Assembly: GCA_023055425.1 (NCBI GenBank)
Contig: JALGPY010000007.1
Location: forward strand, 18,176,001 to 18,240,000
DNA length: 64,000 bases
Source: Linanthus parryae
Lineage: Eukaryota > Streptophyta > Magnoliopsida > Ericales > Polemoniaceae
Direction: 5' to 3'
A model generated the notes under the pieces. The model was not told where the DNA came from. It saw nothing but the letters and a program-made list of their open reading frames with translations, and did no database searches. Of the stretch, positions 30,681 to 43,330 are shown one piece after another (within the stretch, counting starts at the first letter, position 1; the number at the start of each line of letters is the position of its first letter). The position numbers and the translations under genes were made by a program.

Positions 30681-31094
30681 GAAGTGGAAAAGATCAAAGC
30701 AATGGCCGTTTCGGTGTATTCAAAGTCTTCTTATGAATTGAATCAATGGTGGTCAATGAAGGGAACTCATTGTGATTTGGGTACTCCAATTCTTCTCCAC
30801 AGTTTGTGGAGAAAATAGACAGATCCTTTCCTTGGATGGAAGTGCTCAATTTTGGCAATTCCCTACCTACTTTCTTCACCTACAAAAGATAGATTCTAAT
30901 AAGAGAAATAAATATGATTCGTTTGTTATTGAGAGTTTGAATATGACAGCGTCAGCGTCTGAATGAATTACAGTTAAAGTGTCTCCTTACGTGAAAGTCA
31001 CCAAGATTGATTCTTTACCCCCTTGTCGTGAAGTTTTCTAGCACACATTTCACTAGGTCCTTGTTCATTGACTAGTTGCGAGGTCATTTTCTTT
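30681..31094. other. Spacer upstream of MUB
   Basis: AT-rich DNA with no recognisable gene. Short reading frames on both strands only. Confidence 0.35.
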
Positions 31095-31370
31095 TATGAT
31101 GTGAGAATCTGTATCGACTACTCTTCGCGTGAGCATTGGCTAAACCCCCTCTCTAGTGCAATAGTATAAGAATCACACTAGAGAGATAAACCAGCTTGAG
31201 AAAAGTCGAGCTGACAGATAAGCCAGCATGAAATAACTCGGGCTAATAGACTCGCAGTTGAGGAGAGCATCAGACAGTTCTTGAATTGTCCAAAGATTTG
31301 AACTTAGGATCTCAAGGCAAATGCTCTAACAAAATGCTAATCCAACCAACTCGACTACACTCCGAAAGTT
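31095..31370 (-). mobile_element. tRNA-derived SINE
   Basis: On the minus strand the 5' end carries an A box (TGTAGTCGAGTTGGTTGGA, about 31342-31360) and a B-box-like AGTTCAAATC (about 31296-31306). The body is shared with 14690-14905 (GACTGTCTGATG, CGAGTCTATTAG, CACTAGAGAGGGGGTTTAGC). Better preserved than the other copies. Confidence 0.7.
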
Positions 31371-32999
31371 TGAGGTCATACTTGTTAGATTCCTCTTACA
31401 CCCACAAAAATAATTTAAACCTGGAATATATGAACGGATAAGATAAGAGTAGTGAACATGTATGAAAATGTGTCGTCATGTGAACTTATAGTATATCGTA
31501 TATAGGATGGTGATATATTTGTCCTCAGGTGAAACAAAACCTCTCCGCCTATAACAACGTCGCGCCAACTAATCAACCACCATCAAAGCGGAATTTAGTA
31601 AAGTCGCGAATTCTTGAGTGAGGATAATCTTTTAACAAAAGCGATATGCCAAGAACAAGTATAGCCCAAGTTGCAAATAATGATTAGTTAAAACAAGATA
31701 ACTTGGAATGTACTAATGTCTTAGAGCATAATCCAACCACAAAACCCTTGAGATTTCAGACCAAACACGAACTACTTTCCATGAGGCTATGCAAAAGATT
31801 AGGACAATTATTCCTCCTGTGAATGGGTTTCTTGTCATCATCAACTTAGAAAATTCCGTAAACCAGATTCCATCTTCTTTAGTTTTTATAAGAGGAAAAA
31901 AAAAGAAAAATACATTCAAAATATCTTTTCCAATGAAAAATACACACCGATGACAGACAGAATTTAAGAAATAAAAAAATGAAAGCACACCTTCAAGAAA
32001 GATTTTGTTCGACAGCGACATTATTGGACACCCCATGTTAACAGATCAACATTCCGCTGCCTTTTATCACTGGCAATTGGCAAATCCCCTAAAGAAATGA
32101 AAATGACTTTTTATCTTTTCAAAAAAAAAAAAAAAAAAAAACGTTTGTAACATGAGCACACAACCCTAGTGCTTGTATGCTATCCTGTTGCGCCATCAAT
32201 ACAGTATGGTGAGATACGCACAAAAGTAGACTAGAGAAGTTTATGATACGTGCTTAAACACAGAGAAAATTCACTTAAAGCATCTAGGCAAACATATTAT
32301 TTTAGGCAAATATGTAGAAGTAGAAGTTGGATAAAACTGGTAATTCAATAGATCATGCATCATCTTCCGCAAAGTATTAAAAAACAGACATTCCGCCAAA
32401 ACTTGGAGATGATCATTCCCTCACCATATTCATTTTTCTACGGAATAAAAAGTAAGCTAATATTTTGCCTAAATTTTACATTACTAGCTTTGGAGAAGAA
32501 CACTCAAATTGTCACCATAAACAATGCAAACGAACATTTTTATTTATAGTTTGCATAAGACGATATTCAGAGTAAATATGGTCATGTTTGTTGGATTAAT
32601 TTGTAATCCAAGTTTTGAAATGTGTGGTTCCACTGTGTATTTAGCTTTCTTTCGTTTCACCTAATCAAACATTTCAAAACTTGGATTGCAACTTAAATCC
32701 AATAATCACACTTCCAAGCAAGGCCAAACATCTCAAAACAAGCAACAAATGGAACTGCAACAAACACAAGGACCACATCCGTGTAAAGGAAAAAATAGGT
32801 AAAGAGGAAGAAATGGTAAAAGAATCTTCTGCACATTTAAATTGTTCCTCATGAATGTTACACAACAAATGACATATAACCTAAAAGAGTTTCTTTAAAA
32901 CAAAAAACTCCCCAATGATACCTGTAATAGACCAATAATCTCTGCAACCTACCCGCCTAGAAAACGACCATCAGAATATATAAAAAAAATCCGGAAAAT
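31371..32999. other. Spacer without recognisable gene
   Basis: Low-complexity AT-rich DNA with an A run at 32121-32140. The minus-strand reading frame at 31713-32036 contains a poly-Phe stretch from an A run and no family features. Part may belong to the 3' region of the GAUT gene. Confidence 0.35.
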
Positions 33000-33452
33000 T
33001 TTTGACCAAAAGGAGTATGGCGAAATAACAAAAACAAAAGAAGAAAGAAACCCAGTTCTTATACTAATTGGGACGCGCGCACCAGCTCAGAGATGGTCGG
33101 CCGCATCTCCATGGACGCCTTTTTTACCTCGCAAGGAGTATTCTCCCCCATAACTGCAACTACAGCTACCGAGCACCAAGATATAGGCGAAGAAAGAATC
33201 CTCTTAGGCTGAACAAAAAAGGTCTCCTCTTGGAGCCTAAAAACTTACACTGACTTCATTTTGCTATAATACAGACCCGATGAATGAGAATGATCGCATA
33301 TATATAATGACGCAGCTTCTCTGAATTTGTATATCACCTCCTCATTACCAGTTTTTCAATTTCGAAGCTGCAAAATAGTAATTCTTCTAATTGGTAGCGT
33401 TTAGACCCACCTTTTTCTGCAGTTATATAACTTCCCATATGCAAATCCACTA
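33000..33452 (-). other. Probable 3' UTR of the GAUT gene
   Basis: Non-coding sequence directly downstream of the GAUT stop codon on the minus strand. No clear poly(A) signal was fixed. Confidence 0.4.
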
Positions 33453-36400
33453 CTACTCCAAGATGTGACAATTCCGAACAAAATCATTGGAGTAGTTCAC
33501 GTACTTTGTCCAAAATGGGCGGAGATGCTCAAACCCAATCTGCAACCACGGCTTTGATTGGCCGTTGTAGTGAATAACAGCAGCCTTCTTCACGTTTTCA
33601 ATATCGGTCTGGTTCTGGTAGCCCAGACCTAGCATGTGCCAAGATGGGTCGATTGCATGAACATGACCTCTGAATGCAATTAATGCTGGCGGCAGAGTTC
33701 CTAGCTTCCACAAGGTCAAGTTTGACTTCAAATTCTGCAAATTTGATGATTCCATTATGAGATATTCAAATCTTTTCTTGCATACTACCTCTGTTTTTTC
33801 TCTATCGGCCTACTTCACTTTTTGTCACTATTCACCGGGTCACTTTGACTGGATAATTTGATTAGCAAAACGATACAAGAATTTGTTAATCTTTGCATGG
33901 TCTTGTAAACTTTACTCTACAACACCATGTAAAAATTGTCAGAAAATGGCGTTATTTTGCTATCCAAATCACCAAGTTAAAAGTGATCAAATTACGGGTT
34001 GAAAAGTCAAACCATGACAAACGAGAAGAAACGGAGCTAGTACAAAATTTGAGCCACCGTACTTGTAGAAATTTATTATTCTAGTAATCCAACCTGAAAG
34101 CGGTATAGCAAAGTTTAAGGTACGTAATGGAAACACATGGTGGGAGAAACTTACCTCCTTTAACCAGGCATGATAAATATCTCTGATATTCGTCTTTCTC
34201 CACGCATGCAAATCAAATATGTTCATTCCGTAAGCCCATGCGCATTCGTAAGGATCAAGATTCTTTCCTATGAGTGGGTGTGAAAAATTGAAGTAGTTCT
34301 TGAATCGCTTGGACATTACCCACTCGTCTTGGCCTTTGCAGGTTTCTACGGCTCCATTAACTTTTCCACCAAGATCAATTTCCCAAAGTGGGGAAAGATC
34401 ACGCTGAACTACAATATCGTCATCTAAGAACACCACCTTGTCAAGGTTCGGAAATAGCTGCATAGCACAAGCAGCCACTAACGTCAGCGGTGTCATACAA
34501 AGTGAGAAATTTTGCATAATGTAACAGCTTCAACCTACTAGCCGTCGTCTAGGTCATTCCCAAAAGCAACAAATTGGACACTCAAAAATTTGGTAGAAAT
34601 CTCTTAATCAAGACTACAGTTGACATTGCAAGTTTAGCACCATGGTCATTCAAACAACAATTCTGTAGAAATTTAACTTCTGCAAAAACAAGAATAAATA
34701 AAAGTTTTAACCCATAACCCACCATAGCCAATTGAACTTCAGTATAAACTCTATTTCTACCAGACTACCAGACTACCAGACATCTATATACAGCGACCAC
34801 ATAGCTGGAATTTGTTGGTTGGAATATAGCCAAGCGTCATTATAGATTGGAGCGGATACAATTTATACACCCAAAATGTTCAAGCATTTCAAGAAAAGAT
34901 AGAAAATTAATCTTACAGTTCTACCATTTTGATCATTCGTATTAGCTTGTGTATTTGTACTAGGGTACAAACCCGCGCCTTAAAGGTACTACTAGAAAAT
35001 TCGTACTAACATGATGATTATAATTTTTCTCCGATATTGATGAATAAATTAAATCGGAGAAATAATAAGACAAACTTTTTGGGTAATGAATAAGATTTTT
35101 CAAAGAAGTATAACAATTGAAATGATGAGAGAGAAGAGGGGTCCCAAGATTGCTCTCAAAAGTTTCAAAATTCAACGATTGGGATTAATCTCACCTAATG
35201 GTGTAAGAGACACAGATATTGGAGACCAAGGGTAATTGTATACAACATAGATGGAGGAGACATGATGGAGTACTTAGACACATATCAGGTAAAATATCGA
35301 GTAAATATGTCATTTTGACTCTTTGCCTGCATTGCCTGTGTAACTATGTGTGTCCTAGGGAGAGATGCATTAGTTCCATGTGTCGCTGAACTTCTAATAC
35401 ACACCTTCCAGTGATTCAATGAATTCCCCTCAATGCTTTAATATCTAAGTAAAAAGTTCTACACCAGAGAAATAAGATAAAACAAATATAATGTTACCTC
35501 AGGTAAATAAATCCGAAGATGGTTCAGCAATGAAATGTATTTCGGGCTTCTAGCCTGTAACTTTGAAGCAAAGTTCCGTGGAGTCGTCTCACTAAGATTG
35601 GCTCCAGCAACATGATTCCCATGGTAGTAGTTTCTGATCCCAAAATGGTTTTCCACAGCTTCAAGAACAGGGACATTGTCTCTTGTTAACCAGTCGAATT
35701 GATGAACCCCTTTTACTTCAACAATAGCTGGTGAGACAGGATTCAGAGCAAACCATGAGTGCATCCCCGCATACGTTTTCTTGTCAGTGATAACATGAAA
35801 TACTATTTTCTCTGGTTTTAGCGATGACTGGACTGCAGAAGCAACCACAACTGAAGCTGCAAGTATATTATCGGTGGACACGACGAAGTGATAGTATGAA
35901 TTGTTGGAAAGCATAGGGAGTAGTTCGGGGGAAGGTAATTGTCTGCGGGCATGAGCATTAGAGGAATACTCATCAGTTAAACGCAGAGATAAACAGTGGA
36001 TGCCTTTCGGGATAGAACTTGCAGCGAAGTGCTTGTTCATAAGTTCTGCAAATTTTGCTTCCCTGATCTCCCTCTCGGATCTTTCCATCTGGGCAAAAAA
36101 AATAGATCTTTAGTCAAAATTTCAGGTGGAAGACACAGTTGAGCTTTCAGAACATTTGCTAAAACATATGAAGTAATGAAGGAATGAAAAGGACTAGAGT
36201 CTCAAACTACTACTACAGAATCCTGAATAGCCAAGACCTAGCACCTGTCTTTGGAAATGGAAGACTTGAAATTGGTCAGGCTTTCAGGTCCAATGCAAAA
36301 CAGCGAGTGAAGACTTTAAACATTCTGCTTATACGCTACTCAATATGTTTCAGCAGACTGATTGCCTACATATACGCTGCCTATAGTAAGGGTGCAGTAA

Positions 36401-39400
36401 TGCTTTAAATGTAAAACAGCCTATAAGCGCAGACCTCACCAGTAAAAGATATCATTTCATGAATGTAATAAAAACAAAGGGGAACAGAGAACTACAGGGC
36501 AGAGGCTTCGAAAACTAGTTTGAGCAGTGGCAGTGGCCAGGAGATGCTGTCAAAGGCACAGCCCAATAGGAAGGACAATGGTATCCCTTATTTGTCAGAA
36601 TCAATTCCACGGAAATGTAACAACATGGATATGAAGAAGGTGCCAGAAATGTGCTAGAGGTACGTCAGTGGATAACATGTACAGACGAAACCTGCTAATG
36701 TTGTCCGTGTTTCCTAAGTTGATACAAATCCCAGACACATAAATGCATGTATAGTTGAGCAATCCATTATGCACACACAATTTCTACCCCGCAAAACCAA
36801 GTTTACCAGCAATGCAATACAATCCTAAGGTTATTCAAGTTATCAGAATAATCAAATACGAACGTATGCTACATACCATGCAAGGGCTACAGCTTTAAGC
36901 CTGACACCTCCTAGACTAAATACAATCATATGACAACACAAGTTCAGCCACATTCAAATAGGATACCATTTTGTAAAGAAAAAAAAAAAAAAAAAAAAAA
37001 AAAAAACACAGGAAGCTGTGAGTTCTAATATAGCTAGGACTTGGACAGGCACATTTGGAAACAACAGATCTCTGCTGCAACACTTAGATGGCTATAACTT
37101 TGAAGGTTTCTCCTGTTCTTCTTAAACCCATAGCATGGACACTAGGATATGGGGCACGACAAGAACTCCAAGGTTACCTGCTGGGCACACCTATTGGCAT
37201 TTTCAAATACTTCATTCTTACTTTTATTAATAGACAGGGCAGATGCCAACGATGATCAGTCAACGGTTCTCAAATGATATCTAGAAATGCTTGGAAAAAA
37301 TTGAGGGGCAAATGAACAGGTGACATAGTGAGCCCCAACATTGTTAGAACAAGACGACGTGGAACAAAACCTGAGACTGTCACAGAAAGATCAATAACAT
37401 CTCAAAAAGAAAAATGGATACAGGTAAATTGTTATAATCCCTTCCTCGATTAGCCTTCCCCTCTTGCTATGTTTTATTGTGTATCCTCTCTTTTGATTTA
37501 TCTTACTCTCTCAGTCCAAATGCATATCTTCAATTCTATTTGGAAGACTCTCTTACCCTAAATCTAAATAAAGCCCAACCTCGACCCAGTTTTCATAAGC
37601 AAATAGTGCAGTTAATAGGTAATCCCCGGAATGTAGAAAGTAAAAAAACATGAAAAGGCGAGAAAACTGGTCATGGAATAGTCCACCTTTTATGTTATTT
37701 GCACATTGCAATCTTTTATGTATGATGAAAACAAATAACTGAATATGAGATCCCAGTTTAGAGGTACCCCCCCTTGAATCTGTCCCTGAAATTTAAGAGA
37801 TGTATGAATGGTAGGAGAAGAGGCTTTCTAATAGCATCAAGTTCACAACCAAGATCAGCACTAAGTTCTTTACTATTTCTACCAGTTAAAATTTCAAATA
37901 TCACGAGAATTCAAGATAGTCAGTATGGTGTATGTTCTAGATATGTTAAAATAAGGATAGTAATGACGATACATATGGAGAATGCTGTGTTAGAGTTATG
38001 GACACCATAGAATCTAAAATTATGGCAATAACAAAGGCAAAACAAAATCAGTGTAAGGTAAGTAACAAAAAGAAGATGGCACTGTAAGAGCAAATCAGGT
38101 GCTTTTGTGTGATTGTAGCAGCATCCAACTAACTAAATGAAGCCTTTAGACAGGTTGAAAGAACTGCAACCAGTATCTTGCAACATATGATTCATAGTAT
38201 GATACATGATGATTCACACAGGAACAAGACATACTATCTTAATTTCTTAATCGTTCTAATAATTTTGATAATTTCCACGACACCAAATATCCATATTACA
38301 GAATACAGTATGTACATAACATCAGACACACACCAAACACTACCACAGAAGACATATTACTATTCTTGTAGCATGATTATAAAAGTTGATCAATGTATCT
38401 TACAAAACTGCACAAAGATCTGACTATTTTCGGACAAATGTTACATGATACCAAATTCTATGAAAAAAGATGTATATTAATATACCATACTCTAATTACC
38501 CATGCTAATACCTTACAGGGAGAAATATGTATCACTCAAAACTCGTGTAAAGCCTATTACCAACCTGAGATGTTATCCACTGTTGGAAATCATGAGTAGA
38601 CAAATTTATTGTTGTATCTTAGGAGGTGTTCTTCTTCTTTAGGTCACACCCTAACTCAATCATGGTGGACAAGCATTTTCTTATTACCGTATAAACACGA
38701 GATTGATGTTCTACGCTTTCATGTTTTTCTATATAATAAATAAATATTTGGAAACATGTAATAAATGCTCGACGTTATTATAGTATTCTGACTATACCAA
38801 TCGTTGTTCTGATGCTATTGATCCTTCTATACATACTTGCCAATTGATACACGTTAAGCAGAATATCACTTGATTTTACATGTTTACATCCGTACTATAG
38901 GCTGTCCAAGTTTATAAACCACCAAATCTAAATTAGTGTATAAAATATGAAAGAACTGCAACTTACAATATACTTTTATTTGACAAATACATTTCCAGCG
39001 GATAGAATGAATGTTAAGTTATATCAGGCATAACATGAAAAATATTGGAACTTGATAGTTTAACAGTTCCATCACTTTCCAAGCACCCTAAAAGAGAGAG
39101 GAAAATGCACAACGGAGGAAGATAGGGAATCATAAGAGAACAAAGAAGACGCGTAACCACATACCATTCCCCTTAAGATAAAAGCGAATTCCTTTGCAGA
39201 GTACTTCTGATTTTTCATTTCAGTAACGAGTTGATTAAATGAATCTGGTAGCTTCAGACTATGTGGGATTTCCTCAGAGGTTGCTTGTTTGAGGATTTTG
39301 TGAAAATCCCGAACAAACTTCGGCTGCAAAGAAGTATTTCGGGCCAATCAAAATATAGAAACAAAATTAACGGAAGCAATTTGAAATTATAAAGAAACGA

Positions 39401-41919
39401 AGTGGAATTTACCCCTGGATCATCAACCCTACCAAGAAACCTTGGCCCCAACCGCCTACCTAAACAACCTGAAATATAAAATAACGGAGAAAATGAGTCA
39501 ATCTAACAATAAGCCCAAGACAATATGCAACAAGCAGCATGATAAAACAACCATCGGAAGAATACCCAAGAAAATGAAATCCAAACTGCGCCAATTAAAA
39601 TACGCAAAAGATCAATAAAATAACGTGTTCTTAGATGAATGTTCTCTGTAGCAAATTATTAGCATTTTCTGGAAGTAGATTTTTTTTTAACCTAAGGTGC
39701 ATGGAACCGGAAAGGGAAAATGGCATGCCACGTTCCTAACACGCAGCAACTGCACACTGCAGTAGGATTATGTAGATTAAATAGTATGCAATTCAATAAA
39801 ATCATGGCAGCAGTTTAATAACATAGTAAACAAGCATCTTCTCCACAACAAGTCTTAAATGCACATTTCCTTATGGTAAGGCAACCCCATTCAGATATTT
39901 CGCATTGTATGTAATGTATATAGTACCAAAAAAAGCTCAGTTCGCCTTGGCAACGCCAAATTGACTGCTTCTCCGTAATGTGGAGTGGGGTAACATACTT
40001 TGACACTGATGTCAATAGTTGAAATAATTACGATAAAATGCAACAGGCTCACTTGTGAGTGGACCTATACACTCATCTTCAGACTAATGCCTGGATTATC
40101 ACCAATTACAAGCCATCGGAGAAGGGACCCCCAACTTGGGTCCAGAAGTAGAGAAATTTGAGCAATAATATTAATTAATGAACAGCAGGTACGGAACTAC
40201 TGAAGACAAACGACTACGATCAATTGGTATCATTGAATGTTCTAGAACCAACATGGAACCAAATTGGCTAAAAAAAGAGGGGTAAATTCCAGTAATGGCA
40301 TGAATATTCAGCCTCATATAATGTACTAAGCTAGTTGAGCTTATGCAAAACCATATTAACTGTTTTGATTCGGATAGGTGAAAAATCATATGATGACGAA
40401 GCATAGACGTTGATTTACTCTGGTATCGCGAATATGGTTCCGATTAAATCTTATACCGCATTACTAATATTTGACGTAGGGAATTACATTGATTCATAGT
40501 TGAAATGAATCAAACCCTGAGATTTGAGTCGTCAATACTCAATTGTAACAAACTAGAATCAGAAATCAAATGTGGACATGGTGTACAGTTGTACACGCAC
40601 AGATAGAATTCATTTAAATCAATTGGAAACGATGAACAAAGTTATAAAATCTTGACATTTTGGAGAAAATGTGTGACGATCTTACTCAGGCTAAGATGGA
40701 AAACATGTCGAGTTAATGGGGGACAGAAAGAAAATATGAACTCAACATTGTACAAACATGTACAGAGATGCCGAGGCAATCCCAAGGTTACAGATAAGCA
40801 AAAGAAAAATTAAAAAATAAATTCCTAATCGACATCTGTAACCTTGGGCTTATCCTAATCAAATAAAAAAGATTTGAGTCGTCAATACTCTATAGGTTAC
40901 TCTACATATAAACTGTTGGCAATACCTGATGATATCATCAAACTAGAATCACAATTCACCTGAAGTTTATGTTATTCTCTGAGCTCTAGTTTTCTTTTTT
41001 ACTTCTCTTCGAGGATAAGGAAGTAAGAAAAACACGAAAACGGTGACTTTATTAAGTGAAAGTGAACTCCGGCCCCACGTTAAATACAAGACAGATATCA
41101 GTAGACTTATTCTTCGAAGAAAAATACAGTCACTTCTCCGGAAAAAAACAAAATGTTTACCAACAAAAGGTTCGTGCGGTAAATTTAACGAAGAACCAAT
41201 AAATCCAAGGGAGATTGATTCAAATCCACAAATGATGTTATTTTCAACTCATACGTAAAGACCAAATTTACCTTTCTGACACAATCATACAAGTTTCATA
41301 CTCTCATCCGTTACGAACAATACAAGAATTACATGGCCTTTGTAGTCAGATAGAGAATCCTTACTTGTTTCTTAATATTTATCTCCAAATCCGCAACACT
41401 CAGAACATTAAGCGCATTCAAATGAACCTAGCTAGAAGAGAAACTCGAGATATATTTTAAACAGTTTGAGAGATTTCAGAATCGACCAATGTAACTAATC
41501 TGATTTACTTAGATAATGAAATTACTTAAACCAAATAAGCTCTGTAGCCTCCTGAATCCATCTTAATGGCATGAAAATTGACAAATCACAATCAAATCAA
41601 ACCAACAGAATCATGCAATCAACAATGTGATTGATAAAAAACACAGATCTACGAGATGCAGAGAGATTGGGACAAATAAGAAGAGAGATTGGAAATCATA
41701 AGATATACCGAATGAGGAGCACTTGTTGACACCTTCGAGGGTGACGAGAGCGGTGAGGATGAAGACGAAGGGCAAGAGAAAAGCGAGGATGAGGATGGTA
41801 TGGAAGAGAGTCCGGTAGGAGATGTGGCGAGCTGCGACCTTGATCTTCATCAAGTCTGTAAATCCATTGGGGCTTGATATTGTTATGCTTCTCATACTAG
41901 GTGAGAAATGAAGCTGCAT
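33453..41919 (-). CDS. GAUT14: Galacturonosyltransferase, GAUT13/14 type
   Basis: Six exons on the minus strand, 41919-41709, 39468-39413, 39323-39165, 36088-35498, 34457-34155 and 33734-33453, join in phase to 533 residues, the length of GAUT13/14. ATG 41919 gives MQLHFSPSMRSITIS; an in-frame ATG 8 codons upstream is less likely. A signal anchor (about residues 39-61, TILILAFLLPFVFILTALV) marks a type II Golgi protein. The GT8 domain carries DNILAASVVV, the metal/nucleotide-sugar site VVFLDDDIVVQRDLSPLW in exon 5, CAWAYGMNIFDL, and GHVHAIDPSWHMLGLGYQ plus HYNGQSKPW in exon 6. GAUTs transfer galacturonic acid from UDP-GalA in pectin synthesis; GAUT13/14 act in pollen-tube wall pectin. No coding defect was seen. 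GAUT13 versus GAUT14 cannot be separated with certainty. Confidence 0.93.
33785..34040. mobile_element. Stowaway-like palindromic MITE, copy 5, in GAUT intron 5
   Basis: TA at 33783-33784 and 34041-34042 flank ends CTACCTCTGTTTTTTCTC and, inverted, CTAGCTCCGTTTCTTCTC. The interior shares the family wording (CACCGGGTCACTTTGACTGG, TTTACTCTACAACACCATG, TTTTGCTATCCAAATCACC). 256 bp. Confidence 0.85.
34502..35497. other. GAUT intron 4
   Basis: Non-coding intron DNA between exons 5 and 4. Short minus-strand reading frames such as 34960-35175 show no similarity to anything recognisable. Confidence 0.5.
36089..39164. other. GAUT intron 3, 3.1 kb
   Basis: Largest intron of the gene, AT-rich, with an A run of nearly 30 at about 36979-37006. 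No embedded gene or clear transposon was identified. Confidence 0.6.
39469..41708. other. GAUT intron 1, 2.2 kb
   Basis: AT-rich intron without recognisable coding sequence. The motif GATTTGAGTCGTCAATACTC occurs twice (about 40521 and 40871), a small local repeat. Confidence 0.6.
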
Positions 41920-42278
41920 CCTCCTTCTCCTCTTGCACACCAAACCCTAGTTTCACCACCGCACCAACAATTCTCTGAATCCGAAAGCCAAACAACACTC
42001 ATCATAAGAAGACGGAGATTCGCAACAACAGGAAATCACCAAAATCGGTCGGTGCCTCTTCGAATGACAATGCATTTGTTTGGAGATTCAGCCAATTTTG
42101 TCCAGATTTCAAGTCGTGAGCGTACACGGCATGTCTTCTTCTCCGATCGGAATCGGAACAAAAAGATACAAATCAATGAATCGGTGAATGAACAGACCTT
42201 GATGATGAAGACGATGACGATGATGAGGTTTCTCTCTCCTTTGGATCGGAAGAGTGAATGCAGAGAGAGATGAGAATA

Positions 42279-42316
<38 letters not shown>

Positions 42317-42320
42317 ACTG
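41920..42320 (-). promoter_or_regulatory. GAUT 5' leader with (GA)n run
   Basis: Upstream of the start codon on the minus strand. A GA/TC microsatellite of about 34 bp lies at 42281-42314, probably in or near the leader. The plus-strand reading frame here (41908-42273) is antisense and has no family features. Confidence 0.45.
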
Positions 42321-42447
42321 CTGGTCTTCTTTTCTTTCTTGTTTCCGAGTTACAATCTCATTGGTTGTCTTTTGGATCTATTTTCTTTAATTAAAAATTG
42401 AATTAAATTAGTATGATTTTATTGATTTTTTTCGTCAAACCTAGTAA

Positions 42448-43330
42448 GGGCATCTCCAACCCCATGGGGGGAGGGGGAGGGGGAAGGGGAAAATCGTATA
42501 AAAATACGGTTCATGTCCAACCCCATGGGGGGAGGGGGAGGGGGAGGGGGTGCTATGGGGATAAATTTTGCCTTGGGTGAGGGATGGTTAGGGGGGATTT
42601 CCCCATGGACATCCCCTCCCCCTCCCCCTACATGGAATGATTAATTAATTGAATATTTGATAATTTTAATTACACATACTAATATTTTGTGATTATATTA
42701 TGTATTTTATTATTATGATTAATATTTTTTTTTATTTTTTTTAAATTAATAATGTATTCACAGTTGTTGGAAAGTATATTTACGAAAATTCATCGTTATC
42801 TTATTTTTTAAAATTTAATCATTTCAACTAACGAAAGAACTTGTAATCGTTGTTAGGTTGGTTTATTTCAATTTGTGTGTTTTATCGCTCTACTCGTTGC
42901 ACTTTTGTATTAGTGTTTAATTTTATTTCTTGTAAAAACGACTTTTTCGTACTTGTAATCGTTATATTTTCGAATAAAAATTTTTGTTTGTTAATATTAT
43001 TTTAATTATTATTCGTATTATTATCATTGTTATTATTATTATTAACATTTTTTGTGTGTGTATATATATATTGGTAAATAATTTTTCATTTACTTTTTTT
43101 GGTATTAATAATTCATTTTAAATCAATTTAAAAAAAAACTTTTTTAAATAATTAAATATATATTACAAATTAATTTTTTGGGTGGGGGGAAAGAAATGGG
43201 TTGGAGACGATAAGTAGTTTGGCGGAAGGGGAAGGGGAGGGGGAGGGGAAAAATGGTGGGCCCGTGGGGGGAGGGGGAGGGGGAGGGGGAGGTGAGGGGA
43301 GGGGGAAAAAGCAATGGGTTGGAGATGCTC
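42448..43330. mobile_element. Tourist/PIF-Harbinger-like non-autonomous element, 883 bp
   Basis: TAA at 42445-42447 and 43331-43333 flanks terminal inverted repeats GGGCATCTCCAACCC and GGGTTGGAGATGCTC (inverted, one or two mismatches). TIR wording and the TAA duplication fit Tourist/PIF-Harbinger. The core is AT-rich and non-coding. Both subterminal regions carry GGGGGAGGGGGAGGGG tracts on the plus strand (42464-42550 and 43225-43310), with a C-rich counterpart at 42600-42635. Confidence 0.82.

Noticed and set aside
31713..32036. 107-codon minus-strand membrane-like protein
   Set aside because: The hydrophobic look comes from an A-run translated as poly-Phe; no start context, no family features.
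35459..36088. A separate short glycosyltransferase gene
   Set aside because: It is exon 4 of the GAUT gene; preceding and following exons join in frame with conserved GT8 sequence.
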